Source of the DNA: Palaemon carinicauda | Lineage: Eukaryota > Arthropoda > Malacostraca > Decapoda > Palaemonidae | NCBI RefSeq assembly: GCF_036898095.1 | Contig: NC_090729.1 | Coordinates: forward strand, 77,762,643-77,826,642 | Length of the DNA: 64,000 bases | Direction: 5' to 3' | In this document: positions 45,812-57,029 of the stretch, one piece after another | Numbering within the stretch: position 1 is the first letter of the stretch | Layout of the letters: the number at the start of each line of letters is the position of its first letter | Position numbers and translations under genes: made by a program | The notes under the pieces: generated by a model | Told to the model about the DNA's origin: nothing | The model's database searches: none | Seen by the model: the letters and a program-made list of their open reading frames with translations, nothing else

Positions 45812-47825
45812 AGCTCTCAGTCGTCTAAGACCTCAGCCCTGGCGACCCTTAAGGTATGGGTCGGCGGGTTCGCCCGCAACGTCAAGGCCAAGAAACCATA
45901 TGTCTTGTCCGAGGAGATGTGTAACTTGATTTACCCTAATGCCAAGACCTCGGCTGCGGTCCCCAAGGACGTAGCGGACCCCATCATAGCCAACATTAAT
46001 GAAGTCTTGCTCCTATCTGAGGACCAGGAAGTGATGGGTGAAGCAATCGTGGAGGACGTCGCAGCCATCAACCTCGACTTCGAGCCTATGGCTCTCGACG
46101 AGCCGGAGCTAGGTAGGGAGGTAGGTGAGGCAGGTGGGTCCCGGGATAAGATTCCTCTCCTTAGTCCGTCTTTTTCTACATCCTCAGCTAATTCTTCTTT
46201 TCAGGGTTTCTCGGGGAAACACGGGGCTGATATCAGACCACGTCCAGTTACCCCGAAGGTTAAGTCTCAACGTAGACCTTTGCTGAAGACCCGCAAGTCT
46301 TCCAAATCCCCGAAGTCAGTCAAGGCTTCCTCTTCTAGAGTCCCCAAAGACTCAGCTGTCGCCTCTTCTTCCTCTCATGGATCGAGAACGAAGACAGCCC
46401 CCACAACTATCCCGGTGGCTTCCTTTGATCCGGACGCCTTTTCCAGCAAATTACTGGATCAGATCGGTTTTATGATGACGTCCCTCACTGAGAGAATGCA
46501 GAACCAAGAGTGTCTCGTGGAGAGCCTCATGCGTTCGGGGTTGCCGCAACAACAGCAGTACGCCATCCCGGACACCTCCAAGCTCCCGGAGTTCACTAAG
46601 AACAACCCATGGAGAATGGCTTAGCACTCTCCTTTCAAAGATGGCATGCTGACCATCGAGGATGTGGCACCCGGCCTATTGAGGACTTAGAGTTCTACCC
46701 GCCGGGTCTCCAATTCCCCTTCCCCGGTTTTGCTCGTCTAACTGAGGAGGTTCTTGTTAGACTGGATAAAGTTCCCAAGGAGACGGTGATCTATCCGAAG
46801 GAACAGGCCCAGTCTACCTGGGTTAGGACACTGAACGAGTGGGAGTGTGTGAATACCATGCTCACACCCCACAAAAACTCCTACACGATATTCGTGGTAG
46901 ACGAGCAAACCCCCAGTCCGTGTGTCACCAACATGATGGACCTAGCCCATCAAGCCATCAACGAGGACAAACCGTTACCGCAACTGCGGGAAACGGACCT
47001 GACCTCCCTCCTGTTCCCGGGAGATCACGAGTGTTGGCATAATGCCCCAGCCACGTTCACAGCGGGCAAACTAAGCGCTGACTGTGCTTCCACACAGTTT
47101 AGCTAACGTCTTCCCAGGCTTCCGGATTCTTTGATCCGCCTCGAGTTCGAAGCCCGGGCCAGGCTAAGCAGGTCAATTAACTCGGCTACAATGGCTGAGA
47201 TGACCTCCTTAATGTACGAGGAGGAGCCCCTCTTTAAGGTTCAGACCAAATTCCTGCTTCAGACCTTGCTAACCGATGCCTACGACTTCCTTGCAGCCAG
47301 ACGTCGTTGCCGTAGACACGTCTTGTCTGAGGCCACCATCAGACATGAGCCTAAGCAGCTCATTAAAGCCCCGATCTCGTTAACAACGTCCTCAGCGAGG
47401 CTGCCAGGGTCAACCAGAGCCTCAAGGTTCGGTGGGGCCTAGTCCCCAAACGAAAGTTTGAGCCAGCCAGCACCCAATCTCGAGGCAGGAAGAGGTTAAG
47501 GCCCTTCCAATCCTCCCAAAACTGACAACCACTTCAGTTGGTCCAAACCATCCCGATGTCGCAGGCTAGTCAACCGTCTACTTCAAAGGGACAACCCCAA
47601 CACCAGTATGTGTTGGTCCCTCAGGCTCAGGTAGCAACGACCTCGTATGCTACCTCCCCTGCCTTTAACCCCACCTATGAAACCCAAGGTGCGTTCCAAG
47701 GTTACCAACGCGCCATAAACTCGGGTGCGAGAGGTACTTTTCGCAACAGAGGTGGCGGAAGGACTTTCTCCCGAGGCAGAGGGTTCCGCGGAGGCCGAGG
47801 AGGCAAATCCGCAGCGAACCATTGA
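45812..47825 (+). pseudogene. DIRS gag main exon (copy D)
   Basis: Starts in phase with the preceding exon: SSQSSKTSALATLKVWVGGF, ARNVKAKKPYVLSEEMCNLI. A Ser/Lys-rich linker (KSSKSPKSVKASSSR) follows, then the core shared with copy C (NNPWRMA, FYPPGLQFPFPGFARL, LDKVPKETVIYPKEQAQ, LLFPGDHECW). The RG-rich tail is GARGTFRNRGGGRTFSRGRG, then FRGGRGG, ending TGA at 47823-47825. Lesions: TAG at 46622-46624 and a frameshift soon after, TAA at 47104, and further frame changes near 47400 and 47520. The RGG tail suggests RNA binding. Confidence 0.78.
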
Positions 47826-47927
47826 AAATCCTCGGGTAGGGGGAAGACTCTACATCTTTCAGAATCGTTGGAAGTTCAGCAATTGGGCTTTCAGCATAAT
47901 TTCCAAAGGTCTGGGGTGGAGTAAGGG

Positions 47928-48158
47928 TGAAGTAGCAACGTCAGTCATGTTGAAATAACGAGAAACTCTTCGAAAAAACACTGTGTCCAAAAAACTCAAC
48001 TTGTTTGCAAGTTCCAAATCAGAAGGATGACCTGGTGAGCGCGAGTGGTAGGTGTCGGTAGGGTAACCCAACTGTATTCTCTAGGGCCTGTCACGGCCCT
48101 CCCCCTTTGATGAAGGGATTATCTAAATGGAAGACAGCCTGTGAATAGTGTTTTACAA
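47928..48158 (-). repeat. Insert in RT head: inverted copy of 52526-52764
   Basis: Near-perfect reverse complement of part of the small DIRS derivative at 52373-53085. For example GAGGGCCGTGACAGGCCCTA lies in the right copy, and its complement, differing by one base, in the left copy. It separates SKGLGWS from KRPPPTSF of the RT head. No terminal repeat ends are included, so it is a fragment. Confidence 0.8.
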
Positions 48159-48326
48159 ACGCCCTCCACCAACCAGTTTCCATCAACTTCCAAAGAAGGA
48201 GCTAGCCTTATATGCAAACGATCTATTGCAAAAGAACGCAATCAAAGAGGTAAATCACTTAAAATTTCTAGGTCGCTTGTTCAGCTTGCCAAAGAAAGAC
48301 TCAGACAAGCGAAGAGTAATCCTGAT

Positions 48327-49487
48327 TGAAAAAACTTCAAATTATTAATTTGAATATTCATTGTTTATACATTTGGCATACAGAAGTGTCGCTAATTGCC
48401 CCTTTGCCTTTAGATAGTAACTACTATACAGTAGTTATATCCAGTTATATCTGCCTGCCGTTAACGTCGTTGTGAAGTTTTTTCACACAGACACAGTCTT
48501 CAGCAACCTTACTCGGGAGTGAGGAGGAGCAGCCCTCTTTCCCTCTCTTCCATTATTCAAGTGGATTTTAGGATTTATACAAACGCTGGATTAACTATTA
48601 TGGATTTTTCCTCTACCATGGAAATAAGTACATACTAATTCATCGAGGATGGGATCCGGACGCTGCTTCGCGATGATCGTCTGTTGAATGATTTTTTCCA
48701 CACTCGCCAGAACTTTTATCGCAACAGGGTAAGCATAAGGGGCTTTAATGCTTGTTCTTGCGTTACATATTCTATATGCCAGTGTTTTGAGAATAATTTC
48801 AAGTATTTTAATTAATTAAATTCTTACTAGATTGAACCTGTGATTTCTATGCAGTCTATAAATTTATTTAAGTATTTGACAACTCGTTAAATTTGCTAGT
48901 AGTTTTACTGATAATTTGAGAGCTGTTGTGATTTAGTGGTGTTTTGAGCAAATATTTACGTGAGTGATTTCGTGATTAGTTAATTGCTGTTTTCGGTGAT
49001 TCGTTGATTTCAAGATTTTGATTTATATGAAAATTGTAGATTTTAGTGAGGCGATTACAGTAATTGATATTTTGATTAGTGTTAAATTTTTGTTGATTTA
49101 TTTTAGTTACGTTTTGTTAGTGTTGTATTTATTGTTCTGATTTTTCCCGTGGTTGATTCTCCTTTACCTTGTATTTTTTAGCGGATGAGTGAAAGGAAGA
49201 AGGTTAAGCCCTCGCAGTTGTGAACCTTAAAATCTCTTATAATAGTGCACTTCGAAGACTCGTTTACGTCATTCCACCACCAGCTGCTACAGTGAAATTT
49301 ATATAATTTTAAATTATGTATTCATAAATGTCTAACTATTTAAATTTAAATTTATTAAATATTTAAAATGCATTTTTTCCATCTCTACCTTTTCACTTAA
49401 AAATGCAAGGTTTAATGATATGATCGTGGTCATTACATATTGAGTTTATATTTACATATGTAGACCACCCCCCATTTTTCCACTTCC
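48327..49487. mobile_element. Unclassified 1.16 kb insertion in the RT of copy D
   Basis: Interrupts the RT between RRVIL and DLSRL. TCCTG occurs on both sides (left ...GTAATCCTG, right ...CTTCCTGGACC), consistent with a 5-base target duplication. The insert is AT-rich with no ORF; it holds a region at about 48480-48540 with TCTTCAGC and CT tracts, and a GGTAAGCA donor-like site (48728). Weak similarity between its ends (ATTGAAAAA and the complement AGTGGAAAAA) could be a short inverted repeat. A solo LTR or a MITE are the main options. Confidence 0.55.
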
Positions 49488-50550
49488 TGGACCTGTCCCG
49501 TTTGAATTCTTATATTCGATGCGACAAGTTCCACATGCTAACCGTTTCTCAGGTGCGGACCTTACTTCCCCGTGGGGCCGTCACCACCTCTATAGATCTT
49601 ACAGATGCCTACTATCACGTTCCGATAGCAAGGCATTTACGTCCGTTTTTAGGCTTCAAACTAGGCAACCAAGCCTATGCATTCAAAGTAATGCCATTCG
49701 GACTCAACATAGCACCCAGGATATTCACCAAACTGGCAGAGACAGTAATCCAAGAATTGCGAACCCAAGGAATTCAAATAGTAGCTTACCTGGACGACTG
49801 GCTTATCTGGTCAGACAACGTCGAGAACTGCCTCACGGCAACAAACAGAGTAATAAAATTCCTACAACAGTTGGGGTTCCAGATCAACTTTGAGAAATCT
49901 CGCCTGGTCCCGGAGACCAAGTTTCAATGGCTGGGATTACAATGGGATCTACGTTCTCATACGCTATGTCTCCCCAAAGCCAAGACGGCAGAAATAGCAA
50001 AGAACACGAAACGTTTTCTCAAGGACAAATTGACGTACAGGAGAAATCAAGAGAGAATCCTGGGCTCCTTGCAGTTCGCCTCAGTAACAGATATTGTCCT
50101 GAAGGCCAGACTGAAAGACATAAACCGAGTATGGCGCTCCAGGGCAAACGAGAAATATCAAGACAAAAGAGCTCGACTTCCACCAATTCTGAGGAAGAGA
50201 CTTCAGCCATGGACAAAGGTCAAAAGTCTGGCAAAGTCAGTTCCCTTACAATACCCGTCTCCAGGACTCATCATTCACACAGACGCCTCCTTAACAGGCT
50301 GGGGGGGATACTCCCAGTACAGGAAGGTCCAAGGACTATGGTCGACACTATTCCGACAACTTCATATCAATGTCCTAGAGGCCATGGCGGTATTCCTAAC
50401 TCTAAAATGACTGACCCCAGCCAAGAACCAACATATAAGATTGGTTCTAGACAGCGAAGTCATAGTCCACCGCATAAACAGAGGAGGCTCCAAGTCAGGC
50501 CACATAAACCATGAGATGTTAGCAATATTTTCCATGGCAGCATCGAACCA

Positions 50551-51960
50551 GTGGCATCTGTCAGCAGTCCATCTAGCGGGAGTGCGGAACGTAGTGGCGG
50601 ACGCACTTTCGAGTACAACTCTGCTGGAGTCGGAGTGGTCACTGGACCTAAAATCATTCAAATGGATCTTATCTCAGGTCCTGGGTCTTTAGGTAGACCT
50701 GTTTGCAACAGAGTCCAACCACAAACTAGAGTGTTACGTAGCCCCCAACCTGGATCCTCGGGCTTATGCCACAGACGCAATGTCGTTAGACTGGAACACT
50801 TGGGAGAAAATTTACTTATTCCCACCGATAAATCTGTTGATGAAAGTGTTGGACAAACTCAGGACTTTCAAAGGCCAGGTTGCTCTAGTAGCCCCCAACT
50901 GGCCCAAGAGCAATTGGTTTCCCCTGCTGGTGGAACTGGGTCTCCACCCTCGACAGATACCCAATCCAATACTAACACAAGTAGTACAAACTCGCAATGT
51001 GTTAGCTTCCTCAAAAATTCAGAGTACCCTAACTTTATGGACTTCATGAAATTTGCAGCTCAAAGAGGTGCAGATATTGATCCTCAAAATGCCCTATTTT
51101 TAGAATCGGATAAAAGGGAATCCACCCTTCAACAATATGATTCGGCTGTTAAAAAACTTGCAAAGTTTTTAAGGTACTCACAGGTTGAGTTGATGACTAT
51201 GAATCTGACAGTAACCTTCTTCAGAACTCTATTTGAATCAGGCCTAGCGGCCAATACAATTACTACCATTAAATCAGCCTTGAAAAAGATTTTCCATATT
51301 GGTTTTAATATTGACCTTACGGATTCATACTTCTCATCAATCCCGAGAGCATGCGCCAGATTGAAACCATCAACTCGCCCTAGCTCAGTTTCCTGGTTTC
51401 TGAATGATGTCCTTAAGTTGGCTTCTGACACTCTTAACGAATCTTGTAATTACATACCTTTATTAAGGAAAACCTTGTTCCTAATAAGCCTAACTTCTGG
51501 TGCCAGAATATCAGAACTTTCAGCCTTGACTAGAGATTCAGGCCATATTGAATTTCTCTTGTCAGGGGAAGTCCTTCTCTCCCCTGACAAAGTTTTCTTA
51601 GCTAAAAATGAGGACCCCCAGAAGATGGTCCCCCTAGAAGATTGTTCCACTTCCTCAGGATCCATCGTTATGTCCAGTAAACACTCTGAAAGCCTACTTA
51701 AATAGAACTTCCATCAAGTCCTTGGGGCCCTTATTCATTAGAGAAAACGGAGGAATCATCACCCTGAAAGGAATCAGACAACAAATTCTATATTTTATTA
51801 AACAGGCTAACCCTGAATCATTCCCCACACGTTCATGATATACGAGCTGTAGCTACTTCAGTTAATTACTTTCACCATATGAAGTTTGATGAACTTACGA
51901 AATATACAGGCTGGAAGTCTCCGACAGTATTTAAACGCCACAATTTGAAACCTTTGTAAG
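50551..51960 (+). pseudogene. DIRS tyrosine recombinase, catalytic Tyr replaced (copy D)
   Basis: Closely matches copy C: FLESDKRESTLQQYDSAVKK, LTSGARISELSAL (catalytic Arg), KVFLAKNEDPQK. A frameshift follows near 51620 and another near 51826, then HVHDIRAVATS (His-x-x-Arg), TGWKSPTVFKRHNLKPL. Copy C has RHYLKP, so the nucleophilic Tyr is Asn here. The frame is distinct from that of RT/RNase H, with which it overlaps for about 500 bases. Non-functional. Confidence 0.85.
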
Positions 51961-52372
51961 CCCTAAAATTTGCTACAGTGGCAGCAGGGAATGTGGTTCC
52001 TCCTGAAGGTAATGAGTTTTAATCACAATGTCTTGCTCTATCCTCCCTCCTCCTACCTGCCTTACTTATTGTCCCTACTTTAGTTTTTGGTTTTGTTTTT
52101 ACCTGAGCTACACCCTTATGGTGTATTTTTATTTTATCATGCCTATTTATAGCCTTAATCTCCCAAGAGTTGATTTTTGTTGTTTTTACCCTCAGGATTG
52201 AAAATTAATTTTGATCTTGCAGTTTGTTATTTTACCTTGCATTCACTTGTCATCCCTTAGTTTGGGATTTTTTGCTGCATTGTTACTTACCATTCTATCC
52301 TTTATGAAAAGGAAGTATTTGTTCACTGGATTCCTAGTATGTCCTATTTCTTTGAATTAAACCATGTTTTCT
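51961..52372. other. 3' non-coding region of copy D
   Basis: Alignable with copy C 8230-8560 (shared TACACCCTTATGGTGTATT). No ORF. Ends at the small DIRS derivative. Confidence 0.55.
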
Positions 52373-53085
52373 GGGTCGACCTGTGACGGCCGGTGAAAAG
52401 TTCTTCTTTGTACTTTTTCTGATATAAATCTTCCAAATATACCAGAGAAAATTAAAAGCATGGAATGCAGAGGTTACAACCCTCGCGCGAGCACCTTGTT
52501 GGTGTCGTATATCTAACAAGGGCGTTTGTAAAACACTATTCACAGGCTGTCTTCCATTTAGATAATCCCTTCATCAAAGGGGGAGGGCCGTGACAGGCCC
52601 TAGAGAATACAGTTGGGTTACCCTACCGACACCTACCACTCGCGCTCACCAGGTCATCCTTCTGATTTGGAACTTGCAAACAAGTTGAGTTTTTTGGGCA
52701 CAGTGTTTTTTCGAAGAGTTTCTCGTTATTTCAACATAACTGACGTTGCTACTTCACCCTTACCAATGTTAAGTACCATAGTTTGTTTTGGCAGCTTATG
52801 ACAGTACCGGGCATTTGTTCTGTTTCCAATATGGTGGTTTTCAGTTTGGAAGCGATTTTGGGTTATGTTCGCTTCGGTAAATATTCTAGTTATTTTTGCC
52901 CATCTGGTACTCTGTCATCTAGGTTATATCACTTACGTTTTATGGCCTGCATTCCATGCTTTTAATTTTCTCTGGTATATTTGGAAGATTTATATCAGAA
53001 AAAGTACAAAGAAGGACTTTTCACCGGGCGTCACAGGTCTCTCCTCAGAAATAGATTTTTCCTTCGTCAAAATCCCTTTTTTGTT
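52373..53085 (+). mobile_element. Small palindromic DIRS derivative inserted in copy D
   Basis: The left part 52373-52480 and right part 52945-53085 are inverted copies of each other (TTAAAAGCATGGAATGCAGA at 52454 and TGCATTCCATGCTTTTAATT at 52947). The outer right end is ATAGATTTTTCCTTCGTCAA, then AATCCC, as in other DIRS. The middle includes the leader segment AATGTTAAGTACCATAGTTT also found in fragment F. It has no coding capacity, so it is a non-autonomous, internally deleted DIRS of about 0.7 kb. Confidence 0.75.
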
Positions 53086-53153
53086 ATTTTGACTTTAATT
53101 TACTTTCCCCTCAGGTATTTGTTTCAAGTTTTGGGACCATTTCTCTTGTATAA

Positions 53154-53244
53154 TTTCACGGAGCGGCACAGGTAGAGCCCAGAAAAGGGATTTTGACGAA
53201 GGAAAAATCTATTTCTGGGCGAGAGACCTGTGCCGCCCAGTGAA
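53154..53244 (+). repeat. Internal complementary region (ICR), copy D
   Basis: TTTCACGGAGCGGCACAGGT, then AGAGCCCAGAAA, complements the left outer end (43487-43518) including its private CTCTACC variant. AAGGGATTTTGACGAAGGAA through CTGTGCCGCCCAGTGAA complements the right outer end (53560-53615). Confidence 0.88.
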
Positions 53245-53284
53245 CCCTCCCTCACTTCCCTCCCAGCATGGGGCCAAACTTGGG

Positions 53285-53615
53285 TGCTATGAGGAGTGAC
53301 GTCACTGGCGTGGGTTGAGTTGGTGGTAGTAGCGTACGGTGGTGGGTGTTGAACGGCACCTCGCTGTAACAGAGATATTGAAGAGGAGATATCTAAATGG
53401 TGCGAGACCTCTGGTTGTGATTTATCACGCCCCAGTATTATACCGACACCTTAAATAGGTGAGCGAGCTGGGTTCAACCTGGCATTCCTATGCAACTTTT
53501 TTCTCTGGTAAATTCATAGCAGTTATATACCTTAGAAATGATGCAAAAGGAGCATTTCACTGGACGGCACAGGTCTCTCGCCCAGAAATATTTTTCCTTC
53601 ATCAAAATCCCTTTT
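53285..53615 (+). repeat. Right inverted terminal repeat, copy D
   Basis: Inverted partner of 43488-43795, with the usual right-side extension ending CATCAAAATCCCTTTT. Confidence 0.87.
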
Positions 53616-54340
53616 ATTTGTTCTTGACAACCCATCTAAGGAGTATATGCGGAAATTACATTTATTATCTGATTCCCTATTATCATTGGGATCTTTAAAT
53701 GCCTATCATTTATTCTCTTTACTTCTACCACTTTTTCCTTACAATTATTGCCTAATATGACTCCAACTCCGTTTCTTTCATCTCATGACCTGCTGTAATA
53801 CAGACCTTATACCCATTTTCTATCTCTTGCATTCTACTTCCTTTTCATTTAGTCTCCTGCACAGACAAGACATCTATCTTCCGCATCTCCATCACATAAA
53901 CTATCTCCCTCAAATCTTCTCGTTAGTGTACCAACATTCCAATTACCCTGTCTAATTTTTCATTTTGTCACCAGCTTCTTTGGCCGTAGTTGTGAACCCT
54001 GCGGTAACCCTCGTTCATTTATCACACAAGTAGGGGGGTTCAAACGCGCATCGCTTACAGGGGATGCCCTAGCTGCATCCATATTTTTAATAGCACCAGG
54101 CATGGTTCATAATTTGGCAGAGGGTTTTTATTATCGCAGTCATCAACTATTGTTATTGGTGATGCGACAAGCCTTGGACTAAATAGCCCAACTGCAAGGC
54201 AGCAGTTTCAACAGTAATTGGCAGTGAGCCAATTCCTTTGTTAAAAAGCAAGACTATGAGACAGAAGCTGTACTTTTAGTCGCTTTCTACAACAAGCAGG
54301 ACATACACTGGTAGTATTCTTACACACCTATCATACAGGG
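53616..54340 (-). pseudogene. RTE endonuclease, N-terminal part and upstream region
   Basis: Reading leftward: GNWNVGTLTRRFEGDSLCDG (53945), DERNGVGVILGNNCKEKVVE, VKRINDRHLKIPMIIGNQII, NVISAYTP, then a stop and MGCQEQ at the DIRS D junction. WNVGT, RNGVGV and NVISAY are standard RTE endonuclease blocks. Several stops. Upstream to 54340 is probably the 5' region of the same element. Confidence 0.75.
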
Positions 54341-54613
54341 CCATTTTTTATTTTCTTTAGACATTATTGTTTTGATACAGTATATTTTGAAATATTTTCA
54401 TTTTAAAATATAGTACAAATAAAAAATGCTTTATAAAGAACAATTAAATTCTTTAAAAGTATGATTTTATAGAATGCAATAACGTTATCTACTAGAACTA
54501 GAAATCAGCTGACGAAATAGCAATGCCGCATTTCAAGCCTTAGTTTACAATCAAACATAGATTTCAGCAAAGTATAAGTTTATTTTATGTGTTCTGTAGC
54601 ATTTAACACACTT

Positions 54614-54615
<2 letters not shown>

Positions 54616-54692
<77 letters not shown>
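54616..54692. repeat. (GA)n microsatellite
   Basis: About 77 bases of uninterrupted GA. Confidence 0.97.
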
Positions 54693-54696
<4 letters not shown>

Positions 54697-54750
54697 CCTA
54701 TGATAACTAATAATAATTGCTTTAAACAAAATGTATGAAAACCAAGATAT

Positions 54751-55311
54751 AAAATTAATTGTAAATAAATAAACGTTTTATTAAATGGAAATATGTTATG
54801 ATGTTATTTATTTCTTGAAATGAAAGAAATAAATTGCTAATGTGTTTGATATGTATATGTAGTAGCATTGTGCGTTCGTACATACCAGAAAGTACTGTTC
54901 AATGTTTTTCTCAACTTGATTATGTACTTACTGATAAAGAATTAATTGTAAATAAATGACCATTAGACTAAAAGGAAAAATATGTTACGATTTGTTATTT
55001 ATTCACCGAAATTAAAGAAAAATAAATCACTAATGCGTTTGATATGCATACGTAGTAGCATTGTGCATTTGTATGTGCCACAGTACAGTTCATTGTGATT
55101 TTTAACTTAAATATGTACTTATTGATATAAAATTAATTGTGAATAAATAACTATTAGACTAACAGGAAATACAAATTACAATCTCTTACTTATTTACCAA
55201 AATGAAAGAAAAATAAATCACTTACGTATTTGATTAGCGTACTGTATGTAGAAGCATTGTGCGTTCGTACATACAGTATAATACAGTTTTGTTTATTGTG
55301 TTTTTTAACTT
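54751..55311. repeat. Tandem array, three diverged ~189-base units
   Basis: Units begin at 54751, 54939 and 55129, each with AATTAATTGTRAATAAATRA near the start, then a TTATTTATT/AAATGAAAGAAAAATAAATC block, then TAGTAGCATTGTGC-like and GTACATA-like blocks. Estimated identity between units is roughly 80%. Satellite-like; no ORF. Confidence 0.8.
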
Positions 55312-56000
55312 ATTATTATTATTATCATTACTAGCCAAGCTACAGCCCTAGTTGGAAAAGCAAGATGCTATAAGCCCAAGGGCTCCAATAGGGAAAAACA
55401 GCTCAGTGAGGAAAGGAAATAAGGAAATAAATAAATGATGAAAACAAATTAACAATATATTATTCTAAAAACAGTAACGTCAAAATAGATATGTCATATA
55501 TAAACTATTAACAACGTCAAAAACAGATATGTCATATATAAACTATAAAAAGACTCATGTCAGCCTGGTCAACATAAAAACATTTGCTCCAACCTTGAAC
55601 TTTTGAAGTTCTACTGATTCAACTACCCGATTAGGAAGATCATTCCACAACTTGGTAACAGCTGGAATAAAACTTCAAGAATACTGTGTAGTATTGAGCC
55701 TCATGATGGAGAAGGCCTGGCTATTAGAATTAACTGCCTGCCTAGTATTACAAACAGAATAGAATTGTCCAGGGAGATCTGAATGTAAAGGATGGTCAGA
55801 GTTATGAAAAATCTTATGCAACATGCATAATGAACTAATTGAACGACGGTGCCAAAGATTAATATCTAGATCAGGAATAAGAAATTTAATGGACCGTAAG
55901 TTTTTGTCCAATAAATTAAGATGAGAATCAGCAGCTGAAGACCAGACAGGAGAACAATACTCAAAACAAGGTAGAATGAAAGAATTAAAATCCTCTCTCA
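55312..56000 (-). mobile_element. CR1-like LINE 3' fragment, runs into the gap
   Basis: Starts at a TTA-repeat tail, then the complemented 3' UTR (CTAGCCAAGCTACAGCCCTA, GCAAGATGCTATAAGCCCAA). Coding remnant at 55911-55675 reads KNLRSIKFLIPDLDINLWHR and SSLCMLHKIFHNSDHPLHSD, the same C-terminal RT tail as 62220-62400. Only the 3' ~0.7 kb is visible before the gap. Confidence 0.8.
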
Positions 56001-56500
56001 NNNNNNNNNNNNNNNNNNNNNNNNNNNNNNNNNNNNNNNNNNNNNNNNNNNNNNNNNNNNNNNNNNNNNNNNNNNNNNNNNNNNNNNNNNNNNNNNNNNN
56101 NNNNNNNNNNNNNNNNNNNNNNNNNNNNNNNNNNNNNNNNNNNNNNNNNNNNNNNNNNNNNNNNNNNNNNNNNNNNNNNNNNNNNNNNNNNNNNNNNNNN
56201 NNNNNNNNNNNNNNNNNNNNNNNNNNNNNNNNNNNNNNNNNNNNNNNNNNNNNNNNNNNNNNNNNNNNNNNNNNNNNNNNNNNNNNNNNNNNNNNNNNNN
56301 NNNNNNNNNNNNNNNNNNNNNNNNNNNNNNNNNNNNNNNNNNNNNNNNNNNNNNNNNNNNNNNNNNNNNNNNNNNNNNNNNNNNNNNNNNNNNNNNNNNN
56401 NNNNNNNNNNNNNNNNNNNNNNNNNNNNNNNNNNNNNNNNNNNNNNNNNNNNNNNNNNNNNNNNNNNNNNNNNNNNNNNNNNNNNNNNNNNNNNNNNNNN
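56001..56500. other. Assembly gap (500 N)
   Basis: Exactly 500 undetermined bases, the conventional size for an unknown gap. ORFs across it are meaningless. Confidence 0.99.
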
Positions 56501-56685
56501 CTTGAATAAAGAATACAATGAAATTAACGATGAAGGTCTTATGTAATTTACATATAAATCATAAATCTACATAAGAGGACCTCATTTCATCGGCTGGCTA
56601 ACCTCTTTTCAATGCACAAATGAAATATAAATAAACTCATTAACAAACTACTGTATTTACTCCACACTAGACCAGCTTCGTAAGA

Positions 56686-56717
<32 letters not shown>

Positions 56718-57029
56718 GTGTGTGTGTATGTATATCATTGCAAGCCAATCTACAGGCCAGGTTGGAAAAGCAGAATATTACAAGCCCTATGTCCACAACT
56801 AGAAAAGCAGCTAGATATTCTAAAATGGAAAAATCATATCACTCTTCCAAGAATGTGGGCAGCGAGAAGAAATTCAGCTATTTTTTGATCAAAGATATCA
56901 TCATCTTAATTACTGATGTCGACCCTTCCGGGCCAAACCAAGATTCGTTGAAAATTCCCCTTTTTTTCTTTTGTAAATCTCATCACATTGTCTCGAGTCA
57001 TGCCCCGCTTTTGCTGTATGGCGCAACAT
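56501..57029. other. Mixed repeat remnants
   Basis: A short (TA)n run at 56688-56713 and a faint CR1-like 3' remnant at about 56740-56785 (GCCAATCTACAGGCCAGGTT, then GGAAAAGCAGAATATTACAA). Otherwise unassigned. Confidence 0.4.

Larger units (their letters stand above)
47826..51050 (+). pseudogene. DIRS RT-RNase H-methylase-like region (copy D), twice interrupted
   Basis: RT head NPRVGGRLYIFQNRWKFSNW at 47826. Break at 47928-48152. KRPPPTSFHQLPKKELALYA and GRLFSLPKKDSDKRRVIL follow to 48326. Second break 48327-49487. Then DLSRLNSYIRCDKFHML, TSIDLTDAYYHVP, MPFGLNIAPRIF and VAYLDDWLIWSD (catalytic residues intact), and complete proximal RNase H (IIHTDASLTGWGGYS, EAMAVFLTLK). TGA at 50408-50410 then LDSEVIVH, HLAGVRNVVADALSS. 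TAG at 50690-50692 precedes the methylase-like domain (VDLFATESN, YVAPNLDP, YLFPPINLL, LVAPNWPKSNWFP). This is the reference for what copy C has lost. Confidence 0.85.
43488..53615 (+). mobile_element. DIRS retrotransposon copy D, nested in the RTE and itself interrupted
   Basis: A rightward DIRS element of the same family as copy C. Left terminal repeat 43488-43795, leader exon 43859, spliced-type gag 45463-47825, RT-RNase H-methylase 47826-51050, YR 50551-51960, ICR 53154-53244, right repeat 53285-53615. It contains three later insertions (47928-48152, 48327-49487, 52373-53085), which account for about 2.1 kb of its length. Stops, frameshifts and a YR Tyr-to-Asn change make it inactive. Confidence 0.9.
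41090..54340 (-). mobile_element. RTE-clade LINE split by DIRS copy D
   Basis: The 5' part (endonuclease start) is at about 54340-53616. The rest (endonuclease end, RT, C-terminus) is at 43487-41090. Joining the flanks removes 43488-53615 and restores the canonical RTE endonuclease order. Both halves carry stops, so the host element was already old. The 3' boundary with the Pao relic is near 41085-41095. Confidence 0.8.

Noticed and set aside
55976..56518. Two 177-codon ORFs
   Set aside because: They span the 500-N gap.
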